Assembly: GCF_004137245.1 (NCBI RefSeq)
Contig: NZ_SDWS01000001.1
Span: 1-64,000, forward strand
Source of the DNA: Nocardioides glacieisoli
GTDB taxonomy: Bacteria > Actinomycetota > Actinomycetes > Propionibacteriales > Nocardioidaceae
Reading direction: 5' to 3'
DNA length: 64,000 nucleotides
A program made the position numbers and the translations under genes. Numbering within the stretch: the first letter of the stretch is position 1; every line of letters begins with the position of its first letter. Positions 33,972-41,339 of this stretch are shown here, piece after piece. The notes under the pieces are model-generated. The model did not search any database. It was not told where the DNA came from and worked only from the letters and a program-made list of their open reading frames with translations.

Positions 33972-34373
33972 GTGGAGGACGGCATCCGGGCCGGGCAGGT
34001 CATGCACATCGGCGAGGTCGCCACGCGCACCGAGCTGTCGCTGCGCAGCCTGCGCCACTGGGAGGAGGTCGGCCTGCTCCGGCCCTCGGGTCGCACCGAC
34101 GGCGGGTTCCGCCTCTACACCGAGGCGGACGTGGAGAAGATCCTCGTGATCCGCCGGATGAAGCCCCTCGGCTTCAGCCTCGAGCAGATGAAGGACGTCA
34201 TGGACGACCTCGAGGTGCTCGAGGCTCCCGGCGCCAGCGCGACCGACCGCGCCGACGTACGCACGCGGTTGGCGGAGATCCGCGGTGAGGCGACCGAGCG
34301 TCGGGTGGCCCTCGTCCGCCAGCTCGAGATGGCCGACGAGTTCATCGCACTGATCGACGCCCAGGCGGACTGA
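33972..34373 (+). CDS. MerR-family regulator
   Basis: 133 aa from GTG 33972 (GAGAGG 6 nt upstream); ATG 34002 is the shorter option. MHIGEVATRTELSLRSLRHWEEVGLLRPSGRTDGGFRLYTEADVEKILVIRRMKPLGFSLEQM is a full MerR winged helix. A dimerisation helix follows (ADVRTRLAEIRGEATERRVALVRQLEMADEFIALI). The C-terminus is short, with no Cys metal site and no drug-binding domain, so the signal is unclear. Likely controls itself and the SulP gene through the palindrome between them. Confidence 0.9.
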   Translation: MEDGIRAGQVMHIGEVATRTELSLRSLRHWEEVGLLRPSGRTDGGFRLYTEADVEKILVIRRMKPLGFSLEQMKDVMDDLEVLEAPGASATDRADVRTRLAEIRGEATERRVALVRQLEMADEFIALIDAQAD

Positions 34374-34393
34374 CCCGCCCGGTCAGGGGACGG

Positions 34394-34576
34394 TCAGCGG
34401 CCGAAGAGCCTGGTGAAGAAGCCACCGCTGGAGCCGGCGGCCGCCTTCTCCTCCGCGCTGTGCTTGCCGTTGCACCACTGGGCGGCGGGGACGCCGGCCT
34501 TCACCTGGGCGACGTGCTGGCCGCAGCCGGCCCAGGTGGTCCTGCCGCAGGTCTTGCATCGGGTGGGTCGGCACAT
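34394..34576 (-). CDS. Small Cys-rich conserved protein, 60 aa
   Basis: ATG 34576. MCRPTRCKTCGRTTWAGCG has four Cys (C2, C7, C10, C18) with a CxxC pair and a fifth Cys in QWCNGKHS. The layout suggests a small zinc-binding knuckle followed by a flexible tail with FFTRLFGR. I know homologous short proteins from many actinobacteria but no assigned function. It lies just downstream of the MerR gene, convergent. Confidence 0.8.
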   Translation of the reverse strand: MCRPTRCKTCGRTTWAGCGQHVAQVKAGVPAAQWCNGKHSAEEKAAAGSSGGFFTRLFGR

Positions 34577-34631
34577 GGAGTGCTCCGTTCTGTGTGGGGA
34601 GGTGACGGGATGGCGTGTGGGTTCGCTCGGC

Positions 34632-36812
34632 TCAGCCGTGCGAGAAGGTGATCCTCGGCAGGACCCGGGTGAGCCAGCGAGGAGTCCACCATGCAGCGCG
34701 CCCGGAGAGTCGCAGCATCACGGGCAGCAGCACGAGCCGGACCAGGAAGGCGTCGAGCAGCACGGCGACGCCGAGCACGATCCCCATCTCCTTGGGAGGG
34801 AGCGGACCGGACAGCGCGAAGGTGAAGAAGACCGCGACCATGACCGCGCCGGCGGCGAAGATCACCCGACCCGAGTGGGCCAGCGAGCCCACCATGGCCT
34901 CGCGCGGGTCGCCGGAGCGCTCGTAGTGCTCCTTCGCCGAGGCGAGCAGGAACACCGTGTAGTCCATGGCGATGGCGAAGATCATCGCGAAGAAGAACAC
35001 CGGGGCCCACGCGTCGAGGAAGCCCTGCGACTCGAAGCCGAGCAGGTCGGCACCGATGCCCTCCTGGAAGACCAGTCGCGCCACACCGAACGCTGCGGCG
35101 GTGGACAGCAGGCTGGCCAGGGTGCCCAGCAGAGAGATGAGCGGCGCCTGGAGCGCCACCAGCAGGAGCAGGAAGCCCAGGGCCAGCACGACGCCGATCA
35201 CCAGCGGGGTGGACTCGTCGAGCTGCGCCTTGAGGTCGAGGTTCTCCACGGCTGCGCCGCCGACGAGCGCGGACGCGGGCAGGTCTGCCCGCAGCCGGTC
35301 GACGGTGGTGCCCAGCGCCGGGTCGGACGGGTCGACGGTCGGGACCGCCTGGAGCAGGACGAGCCCGCTGCCGTCGGCCGCCGGTTGGGCGGGCATGACA
35401 CCGGCGATGCCGGCGTCCGAGCTCAGGACGTCGTACGACGCCTCGGCGTCCGTGCGGTCGGCGACGACCTGGAGGGTGCCGGGGGCACCGTCGCCGAAGG
35501 CCTCCTGGACTTGGTCGTATCCGACCCTGGCGCTGGCCTCCTCCGGCAGGACCTGGATCGACGGCATCGCGGTCCGCAGTCCGAGGACCGGGGCGGCGAG
35601 GACGAGCAGGACCACGAGGGAGGCGAGCCCGAAGGCGACCGGGTGCTTCCAGAGACGCTCACCCCAGGCGGCGAACCGCGCGGAGCGGTGCTCGCCGGTG
35701 TGGACCCACTTCAGCGCCAGCTTGTTGATGCGGTGGTCGAGCACGAACAGCACGAGGGGGAGCAGGGTCAGCGTCGCGGCCAGCACGAAGACCACCGCGA
35801 GCATGATCCCGCCGGCCATCGACCGGAAGGACGGCGAGGGGACCAGCATCACGGCCGAGAGCGAGACGAGCACGGTGAGGCCCGAGAGGAGCACTGCCTT
35901 GCCGGCGGTGTCCATGGTCTCGGCGATGGCCTGGCGAGGCGTCTCGTGGTGCCCCATCCGCGCGGCGCGGAACCGCACGACCAGGAACAGTGCGTAGTCG
36001 ATGCCCAGGGCGAGGGCGAACATCATGGCGAAGTTCATCGCCCAGATGGAGACCGGCACGAGCTCGTTGATGAGGACCAGCGAACCGGCGGAGGCGACGA
36101 GCCCGGCCAGGGTGAGGATGAGGGGGAGGCCGGCGGCGACCAGGGCGCCGAATGCGATCACGAGGATCGCCAGCGTGACCGGCCACGACACCATCTCGGA
36201 CTTCAACATCGCCTCGAGGTTGGCCTCGTTGAAGTCCGACCAGAGCAGCGACGCACCGGTCGGGTTGACCTCGATGCCGTTGCCCGACAGCGCCTCGAGC
36301 TCGCCCTTGAGCTCGTCGGCGACACGCACCATATCGTTGGGGTCGGCGCCTGCGCCCGCGAGGACCACGGCCGTCGAGCCGTCCTCGCTCAGCGATGCTC
36401 CGGGTTGGGGCGCGATCACGTCGGCGATGCGCGGCTCGTCCCCGAGCAGCGCGCTCACCTCATCGATGACCTCCTGGCCCCGGCCCTCGGTGACGGGGCC
36501 GTCGGTGCTGTGCACGACGACCTGGATCGCCGAGCTGGCGTTGCCGCCGAAGCTCTCCGTCGCGAGCTCGCGCACGGCGACGGACTCGGAACCGTCGGCC
36601 TGCCAGCCGGCGCCGGACAGGTTGGCCTCGACCTTCGGCGCGAAGGCGCCGAGGCCGACGACCAGCAGCAGCCACACGCCGGCCGTCAGCCGGCGGTGGT
36701 GCGTGACCCACACCCCCAGCCGGCCCAGGGGGCCTGGGCGGTAGCCGAGTCCGTCGGGGTCGCGGAAGGAGGCGCGGGGGGCAGCGTGGCGGCGGGTGGC
36801 CGTCGACGTCAT
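34632..36812 (-). CDS. MMPL/RND-family exporter
   Basis: 726 aa from ATG 36812. Two halves, each with a helix, an extracytoplasmic domain and five-six helices. The MMPL signature segments are present: ALALGIDYALFLVVRFR (about 265-285) and AIAMDYTVFLLASAKEHYERSGDP (about 625-650), with the intramembrane Asp-Tyr pairs of the proton relay. MmpL-like proteins export lipids or drugs. It lies 32 bp downstream of the TauE/SafE gene, so it may belong to the same transcript as the sulfur genes, although a lipid role is as likely. Confidence 0.9.
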   Translation of the reverse strand: MTSTATRRHAAPRASFRDPDGLGYRPGPLGRLGVWVTHHRRLTAGVWLLLVVGLGAFAPKVEANLSGAGWQADGSESVAVRELATESFGGNASSAIQVVVHSTDGPVTEGRGQEVIDEVSALLGDEPRIADVIAPQPGASLSEDGSTAVVLAGAGADPNDMVRVADELKGELEALSGNGIEVNPTGASLLWSDFNEANLEAMLKSEMVSWPVTLAILVIAFGALVAAGLPLILTLAGLVASAGSLVLINELVPVSIWAMNFAMMFALALGIDYALFLVVRFRAARMGHHETPRQAIAETMDTAGKAVLLSGLTVLVSLSAVMLVPSPSFRSMAGGIMLAVVFVLAATLTLLPLVLFVLDHRINKLALKWVHTGEHRSARFAAWGERLWKHPVAFGLASLVVLLVLAAPVLGLRTAMPSIQVLPEEASARVGYDQVQEAFGDGAPGTLQVVADRTDAEASYDVLSSDAGIAGVMPAQPAADGSGLVLLQAVPTVDPSDPALGTTVDRLRADLPASALVGGAAVENLDLKAQLDESTPLVIGVVLALGFLLLLVALQAPLISLLGTLASLLSTAAAFGVARLVFQEGIGADLLGFESQGFLDAWAPVFFFAMIFAIAMDYTVFLLASAKEHYERSGDPREAMVGSLAHSGRVIFAAGAVMVAVFFTFALSGPLPPKEMGIVLGVAVLLDAFLVRLVLLPVMLRLSGRAAWWTPRWLTRVLPRITFSHG

Positions 36813-36844
36813 GGCAGTGATCTCTCTGTCGGGGGTGCGGAGGG

Positions 36845-37672
36845 TCAGACGAGGGCAGGCAGGGCCTGAACGGCGGTGTATGCCGCGACGGCGAGGACCA
36901 GCCCAGTGAAGGCGGCGGTCAGTCGTCGGGTGTCGGCCCGGTCGGCGATCCGGGCGCCGACGACGGCGGCCAGGGCGGCCGCGACGGTCAGGGCCACGAC
37001 CGAGCCCCAGTCGGGAGCGACGCCGCTGCCCGCGCGGGCGAGCAGTGCCACGGTGCTGGTGATCGTGATGACGACGAGCGAGGTGCCGGCGGCGTACTCC
37101 ATCGGCAGGCTCAGGGCGACGAGCAGCGCCGGGACGACGAGGAAGCCACCGCCGACGCCGAGGAAGCCGGTGAGCAGACCGACCGCGGTGGCCGTGACGA
37201 GCACCTTGAGGGCGCGCGGGCACTGGCACGCGAAGGTCGGGCTGAAGGTGATGATCGGGTCGTCCAGCCCGGGCCGGCGGACGGGTCGGTCAGCCGGGTC
37301 GGTGCGCCGACCGCGCCACTGGCGTACGGGCAGCAGGGTGCCCACGACGAGCATGAGTGCGGCGAACGCACCGAGCAGCACCGGCTCGGCGACGGCGGCC
37401 GAGGCCCGGGCCCCGGCGATCGCGCCGCCGATGGCGACGAGCCCGAAGGCGGCACCGCGGGCGAGCAGCACGTTGCCGGCACGGTGCGCCGCCACCGCGC
37501 CGACCAGCGAGGTCACGGCCACGACCACCAGCGACCCGGTGGTGGCCTGGGCCGGGCCCTGTCCGAGCGCGTAGACCAGCACCGGGACGGCGAGGATCGA
37601 GCCACCACCGCCGAGCGCTCCGAGGCTGAGCCCGATGAGCGCGCCGGCGACGACCGCGACGGCGAGGGTCAC
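36845..37672 (-). CDS. TauE/SafE-family sulfite exporter
   Basis: 275 aa from GTG 37672, overlapping the MBL-rhodanese stop (GTGA). Eight hydrophobic helices with the family repeats GLSLGALGGGGSILAVPVLVYALGQGPAQATTGSLVVVAVTSLVGA and GFLGVGGGFLVVPALLVALSLPMEYAAGTSLVVITITS. Known members export sulfite or sulfur-containing organics. In cst-type operons the TauE protein removes sulfite or thiosulfate formed by persulfide dioxygenase; the coupling to that enzyme here supports this. Confidence 0.92.
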   Translation of the reverse strand: MTLAVAVVAGALIGLSLGALGGGGSILAVPVLVYALGQGPAQATTGSLVVVAVTSLVGAVAAHRAGNVLLARGAAFGLVAIGGAIAGARASAAVAEPVLLGAFAALMLVVGTLLPVRQWRGRRTDPADRPVRRPGLDDPIITFSPTFACQCPRALKVLVTATAVGLLTGFLGVGGGFLVVPALLVALSLPMEYAAGTSLVVITITSTVALLARAGSGVAPDWGSVVALTVAAALAAVVGARIADRADTRRLTAAFTGLVLAVAAYTAVQALPALV

Positions 37673-39036
37673 GCCTCCGGCCCGACCAGGTGCAGGCCCA
37701 CCTTCTCCGCGTTGTCGAAGGAGTCGTCGACGGCGACGAGCGATCGGCCTGCGGCGTCGAGCATCGAGGCCGCGACGGAGGCGCGGTAACCCCCGGCGCA
37801 GTGCACCCAGACCTCGCCCGGAGGGACGTCTGCGAGGCGCTCCATCAGCTCGTGGAGCGGGATGTTGACCGCCCCGTCGATGCGGGCCGCGTCGTGCTCG
37901 TCGGCCCGGCGTACGTCGAGCACGACCACCTCGCGGTGGTGGCGCACCTGGGCGAGGTCAGCAAAGGTCGCCGTAGGGAAGGAGCTGAGCCCGCGGTCGC
38001 TCCAGTCCTCGGGCGTGCCGGTGGCGTGGGCAGCCGGTCGGTCGATCCCGATGCGCACCAGCTCGCGCTGGGCCGCGGCGACGTCCTCGGCGCTCTCGCC
38101 CAGCAGCGTGAGCGGGGTGCCCCACGTGATGAGCCAGCCGAGGTAGGTCGCGAACCCGCCGTCGAGCCCGAAGTTGAGCGTGCCGGGCGCGTGCCCCGCC
38201 GCGAAGGCGGTGCGGGTGCGCAGGTCGACGACCCACTCGCCGGCCTCGATGCGCCGCCGCAGCTCGGCCGCGTCGGCGACCGCCGGGGGAGAGAGGTCGG
38301 GCTCGCTCGGCCCAGCGCTGTTGGCCGGTGCCATGTGGGCGTAGTACGCCGGCCACGGGCCGAGGCCGGCCAGCAGCTCCTCGACGTACGTCTCCTCGTC
38401 CTGGGTCAGGACCGGGTTGGCCTGCTTCTCGCGACCGATCGTGGAGGACGTGGCGTCGGACTGGGTGGCGGAGCAGAAGGACCCGAAGCCGTGGGTCGGG
38501 TAGACCTCGGCCTCGTCGGGCAGCAGCTCGGCGAGCCGGTGCGCCGAGGCGTGCTGGTGGTGGACCAGGTCGTGGGTGTGCTCGGGCCCGAGGAGGTCCG
38601 GGCGCCCGGTCGCGCCGAAGAGCAGCGAGCCGCCCGAGAAGACGCCGACGTGCTCGTCGCCGTCGGTCAGGACGTAGGAGAGGTGGGTGAACGTGTGGCC
38701 GGGGGTCGCCAGCGCGGTGATGCGCATCCGTCCACCCACCTCGACGACGTGTCCGTCCGCCACGGGGGTGCGGACGAAGGACACGTCGTCCTCGCCGTTG
38801 ACGAGGTACTGGGCACCGGTGCGCTGCGCGAGCGCGAGGCCACCGGTGACGTAGTCGTTGTGGATGTGGGTCTCGAAGACGTGCGTCAGGCGGACGCCGT
38901 GGTCGTCGAGCAGGGTGAGGATCCGGTCGATGTCACGCTGGGGGTCGACCACCAGCGCCACCTCTCCGTCGTGGACCAGGTAGCTGCGGTCGCCCAGGGT
39001 GGGCGTCTCGACGGGGATGACGGTCAGCTCGCCCAT
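37669..39036 (-). CDS. Persulfide dioxygenase-rhodanese fusion (CstB/Blh-like)
   Basis: 455 aa from ATG 39036. The N-terminal metallo-beta-lactamase domain (about 1-245) has THIHNDYVTGG (HxHxDH-type iron site) and ATPGHTFTHLSYV, the ETHE1/CstB pattern. A first rhodanese domain (about 255-345) lacks its Cys. A second (about 360-455) has the active loop VHCAGGYRASV. CstB-type enzymes oxidise low-molecular persulfides to thiosulfate or sulfite. It overlaps the upstream rhodanese gene (TGATG) and the downstream TauE gene (GTGA). Confidence 0.92.
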   Translation of the reverse strand: MGELTVIPVETPTLGDRSYLVHDGEVALVVDPQRDIDRILTLLDDHGVRLTHVFETHIHNDYVTGGLALAQRTGAQYLVNGEDDVSFVRTPVADGHVVEVGGRMRITALATPGHTFTHLSYVLTDGDEHVGVFSGGSLLFGATGRPDLLGPEHTHDLVHHQHASAHRLAELLPDEAEVYPTHGFGSFCSATQSDATSSTIGREKQANPVLTQDEETYVEELLAGLGPWPAYYAHMAPANSAGPSEPDLSPPAVADAAELRRRIEAGEWVVDLRTRTAFAAGHAPGTLNFGLDGGFATYLGWLITWGTPLTLLGESAEDVAAAQRELVRIGIDRPAAHATGTPEDWSDRGLSSFPTATFADLAQVRHHREVVVLDVRRADEHDAARIDGAVNIPLHELMERLADVPPGEVWVHCAGGYRASVAASMLDAAGRSLVAVDDSFDNAEKVGLHLVGPEA

Positions 39037-39350
39037 CACAGCCCCACTCCGACGGCGCGGCCCGACCGGATCCAGGCCTGCGTGCCACCGGCGACCGAGA
39101 CTGCGTCGAAGCCGGCCGCGACCAGGAGGTCGGTCATCGCCCTCGACCGGTTGCCCGAGGCGCAGATCACGTGGACCCGGGTGGAGCGGTCGAGCTCGCC
39201 GAGGCGTGAGGCCAGCTGGCCCATGGGCAGCAGGACCGCCCCCGGGACGTGGGCCTGGGCGTACTCGGCCTTCTCGCGGACGTCGACGGTCGTGCCGGCG
39301 TCGCGTTCGGCGGCGTAGGTCTCGATCGAGATCTCGGGTGTGTGGCTCAT
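39036..39350 (-). CDS. Single-domain rhodanese sulfurtransferase
   Basis: 104 aa from ATG 39350. ISIETYAAERDAGTTVDVREKAEYAQAHVPGAVLLPMGQL is the rhodanese entry, and VHVICASGNRSRAMTDLL carries the catalytic Cys and Arg. The start codon follows TAGGGT plus 7 nt, so the message is probably leaderless, and the -10 box lies in the first CstR-type operator. First gene of the four-gene sulfur operon. Confidence 0.92.
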   Translation of the reverse strand: MSHTPEISIETYAAERDAGTTVDVREKAEYAQAHVPGAVLLPMGQLASRLGELDRSTRVHVICASGNRSRAMTDLLVAAGFDAVSVAGGTQAWIRSGRAVGVGL

Positions 39351-39355
39351 GACAA

Positions 39356-39403
39356 ATACCCTAGGGGGTATCCACCGAGGATGCAAAACACCCCGGGGGG
39401 TAT
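39356..39403. promoter_or_regulatory. Two CsoR/CstR-type operators in a divergent promoter
   Basis: ATACCCTAGGGGGTAT (39356-39371) and ACACCCCGGGGGGTAT (39388-39403), the A/T-flanked G/C-tract palindromes of the CsoR/RcnR/CstR class, 32 bp apart. The first covers the leaderless -10 (TAGGGT, minus strand) of the rhodanese gene. The second adjoins the -10 TATGCT (39401-39406) of the DUF302-csoR transcript. Confidence 0.88.
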
Positions 39404-39448
39404 GCTGTGGGCATCCTGCAGACCCACGCCACGAGAGGAACCCCACCC

Positions 39449-39847
39449 ATGGGCTTCACCATCAGCCGCACGCTCGCGGTGCCGTACGACGAGGCGCTCG
39501 CCGCGACGCGAGAGGCGCTGTCCGACCAGGGATTCGGGATCCTCACCGAGATCGACCTCGCCGCCACCATGAAGGCCAAGCTCGACGTCGACCTGCCGCC
39601 CCAGACGATCCTCGGTGCCTGCCGACCGGCCCTGGCGTACGAGGCGATCACGGTCGACCCCTCCATCGCCGCGGTGCTCCCGTGCAACGTGGTGGTGCGC
39701 TCCCTCGACGCCACCACCACCCTGGTCGAGGCCTTCGACCCGGACGCGATGATGGGCCTGGCCGACACGGGCGCGCTCGACACCGTGGCCGCCGACGCCA
39801 AGCAACGCCTGACCGCGGCACTGGCCGCACTGCCCGAGGAGGACTGA
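39449..39847 (+). CDS. DUF302 protein
   Basis: 132 aa from ATG 39449 behind GAGAGGA. FTISRTLAVPYDEALAATREALSDQGFGILTEIDLAATMKAKLDVDLPPQTILGACRPALAYEAITVDPSIAAVLPCNVVVRS is a complete DUF302 domain, with the Cys in the GACRP and LPCNVVV motifs. The biochemical role is unknown; genes of this family often sit beside sulfur or metal stress genes. Its stop overlaps the CstR-like start (TGATG), so the two are co-translated. Confidence 0.9.
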   Translation: MGFTISRTLAVPYDEALAATREALSDQGFGILTEIDLAATMKAKLDVDLPPQTILGACRPALAYEAITVDPSIAAVLPCNVVVRSLDATTTLVEAFDPDAMMGLADTGALDTVAADAKQRLTAALAALPEED

Positions 39848-40113
39848 TGGAGCTCGACCCGACGGAGATGGTGCCGGTCATCAACCGCATCAAGCGCGCC
39901 CAGGGACAGCTCGCCGGCGTCCTGAAGATGCTCGAGGAGGGCCGCGAGTGCGAGGACGTGGTCACCCAGCTCGCTGCGGTGTCCAAGGCACTGGACCGCG
40001 CCGGCTTCGCCATCGTCGCCAGCGGCCTCCAGCAGTGCCTCCTCGCCGGTGACGGCGAGGTCGACTCCCTCGACGTGAAGAAGATGGAGAAGCTGTTCCT
40101 GTCCCTCGCCTGA
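39847..40113 (+). CDS. cstR: CsoR-family repressor, CstR (persulfide-sensing) type
   Basis: 88 aa from ATG 39847. DUF156 fold: INRIKRAQGQLAGVLKMLEEGRECEDVVTQLAAVSKALDRAGFAIVASGL. Cys35 and Cys64 are 29 apart, as in CsoR (C36/C65) and CstR (C31/C60). The copper-ligand His of CsoR, four residues before the second Cys, is Gly60 here, so copper binding is unlikely and di- or trisulfide sensing by the Cys pair is favoured. Two operators of the matching class lie in the divergent promoter region upstream. Confidence 0.88.
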   Translation: MELDPTEMVPVINRIKRAQGQLAGVLKMLEEGRECEDVVTQLAAVSKALDRAGFAIVASGLQQCLLAGDGEVDSLDVKKMEKLFLSLA

Positions 40114-40143
40114 CGGGGTGAGCGATCTCCTGGACGACCCCAG

Positions 40144-40165
40144 CCGACTGACTAGTGTCAGTCGG
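40144..40165. promoter_or_regulatory. 22-bp perfect palindrome over a leaderless promoter
   Basis: CCGACTGAC, centre TAGT, GTCAGTCGG. The ATG follows immediately at 40166. TAGTGT (40153-40158) is a -10 box exactly 7 nt from that ATG and TGGACG (40131-40136) is a -35 at 16-nt spacing. A bound repressor would cover the -10 and start site. Confidence 0.85.
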
Positions 40166-41269
40166 ATGAGCAGGAGCATGAGGGAGCGGATCGACGACCG
40201 GCTCGGTGATCCGATCTGGTGGAACGACGTCCTGCAGCTAGCAAAGACCGTGCTGGCCGCGGTCGCCGCGTGGGTGATCGCGGCGAGCGTGCTACACCTG
40301 CCGCAACCCTTCCTGGCGCCGTGGGCCGCGCTGCTGGTGGTCCACGCCACCGTCTACCGGACGTTCTCCAAGGGCGCCCAGCAGGTGGCCGCCACGGTCG
40401 TCGCGGTGCTGCTGGCCACGGCCGTGGGGGAGGCGTTCGGTCTCTCCACGGAGGCGATCGCACTGCTGCTGGTCCTCGCGCTCGTGCTGGGGTCGGTCCC
40501 GTGGCTGGGCGCAGAGGCGACGACGATCGCCACCACCGGCCTGGTCGTGCTGACCACCGGGTTCGACGACGACGTGATGCTGATCTCGCGGCTCTACGAC
40601 ACCGCGATCGGCGTCGGGGTCGGCCTGCTGGTCAACGTGATCGTGTGGCCCCCGCTGCGACGACGTACGGCTGCCAAGGCGCTCGACCGGATCGACGACG
40701 GGATCGGTGCCCTCCTCGTCGACATGGCGGCCGGTCTGCGCGACGCGGCACCTGACGAGGACGTCGCGACGTGGGTCGACCGCACGCGAGACCTCGACGA
40801 GGACCTCGACCAGGCGTCGGCCCTGGTGCGGCAGGCCCAGGAGAGCGCCCGGATGAACCCGCGCCGGTCGGCGCGGCCGATGAAGGACCCGAAGGAGTGG
40901 CACGACCTCCTGCGCCGGATGGAGCAGGCCGTCGCCGAGACCCGCAGCCTGGCCCGCACGCTCGGCGGCCAGCACGCGCACCGCGAGACGTGGGGCGAGG
41001 CGTTCGCCGTCCCGTGGATCTCGATGCTCGGCGACGCCGGGCAGGCCGCGCGTGCTGCCGACCCGGCCGCCCTGCTCGACGTACGCCGTCGCCTCGAGGT
41101 CTTCAGTGAGGAGCTGAGGTCCACCGACCGGTCACCCGAGTGGCCGATCTACGGCGCGCTGATCATCAACCTGCGCAACATCGTCGACGCCATGGACGTC
41201 GTCGCCGAGGCGAACCCGATCGGGGGGAACCCGCTGCCTCTCCGGCTCCCGTCCCGCCGCCGCGCTTGA
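40166..41269 (+). CDS. FUSC/aromatic-acid-exporter-like membrane protein
   Basis: 367 aa from ATG 40166, taken as the leaderless start; GTG 40118 would place the palindrome in coding sequence. Residues about 25-170 contain six hydrophobic helices (TVLAAVAAWVIAASVLHL, LAPWAALLVVHATVYRTFSKGAQQVAATVVAVLLATAVGEAFG, IGVGVGLLVNVIVWPPLRRRT), the FUSC/ArAE core. The C-terminal half is a cytosolic helical domain. Related proteins efflux aromatic acids; the substrate here is unknown. It begins 52 bp after the cstR gene but has its own promoter. Confidence 0.85.
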   Translation: MSRSMRERIDDRLGDPIWWNDVLQLAKTVLAAVAAWVIAASVLHLPQPFLAPWAALLVVHATVYRTFSKGAQQVAATVVAVLLATAVGEAFGLSTEAIALLLVLALVLGSVPWLGAEATTIATTGLVVLTTGFDDDVMLISRLYDTAIGVGVGLLVNVIVWPPLRRRTAAKALDRIDDGIGALLVDMAAGLRDAAPDEDVATWVDRTRDLDEDLDQASALVRQAQESARMNPRRSARPMKDPKEWHDLLRRMEQAVAETRSLARTLGGQHAHRETWGEAFAVPWISMLGDAGQAARAADPAALLDVRRRLEVFSEELRSTDRSPEWPIYGALIINLRNIVDAMDVVAEANPIGGNPLPLRLPSRRRA

Positions 41270-41339
41270 CCTTGACCTTGGGACAGGCCAGATGGTCGTC
41301 TCGCCGGCGACACAGGGTCCCGGTCACGAGAGGACGACG

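Noticed and set aside
34413-36869. 818-aa plus-strand ORF
   Set aside because: Antisense to the MMPL gene; highly Gln/Glu/Arg/Gly-rich without folds.
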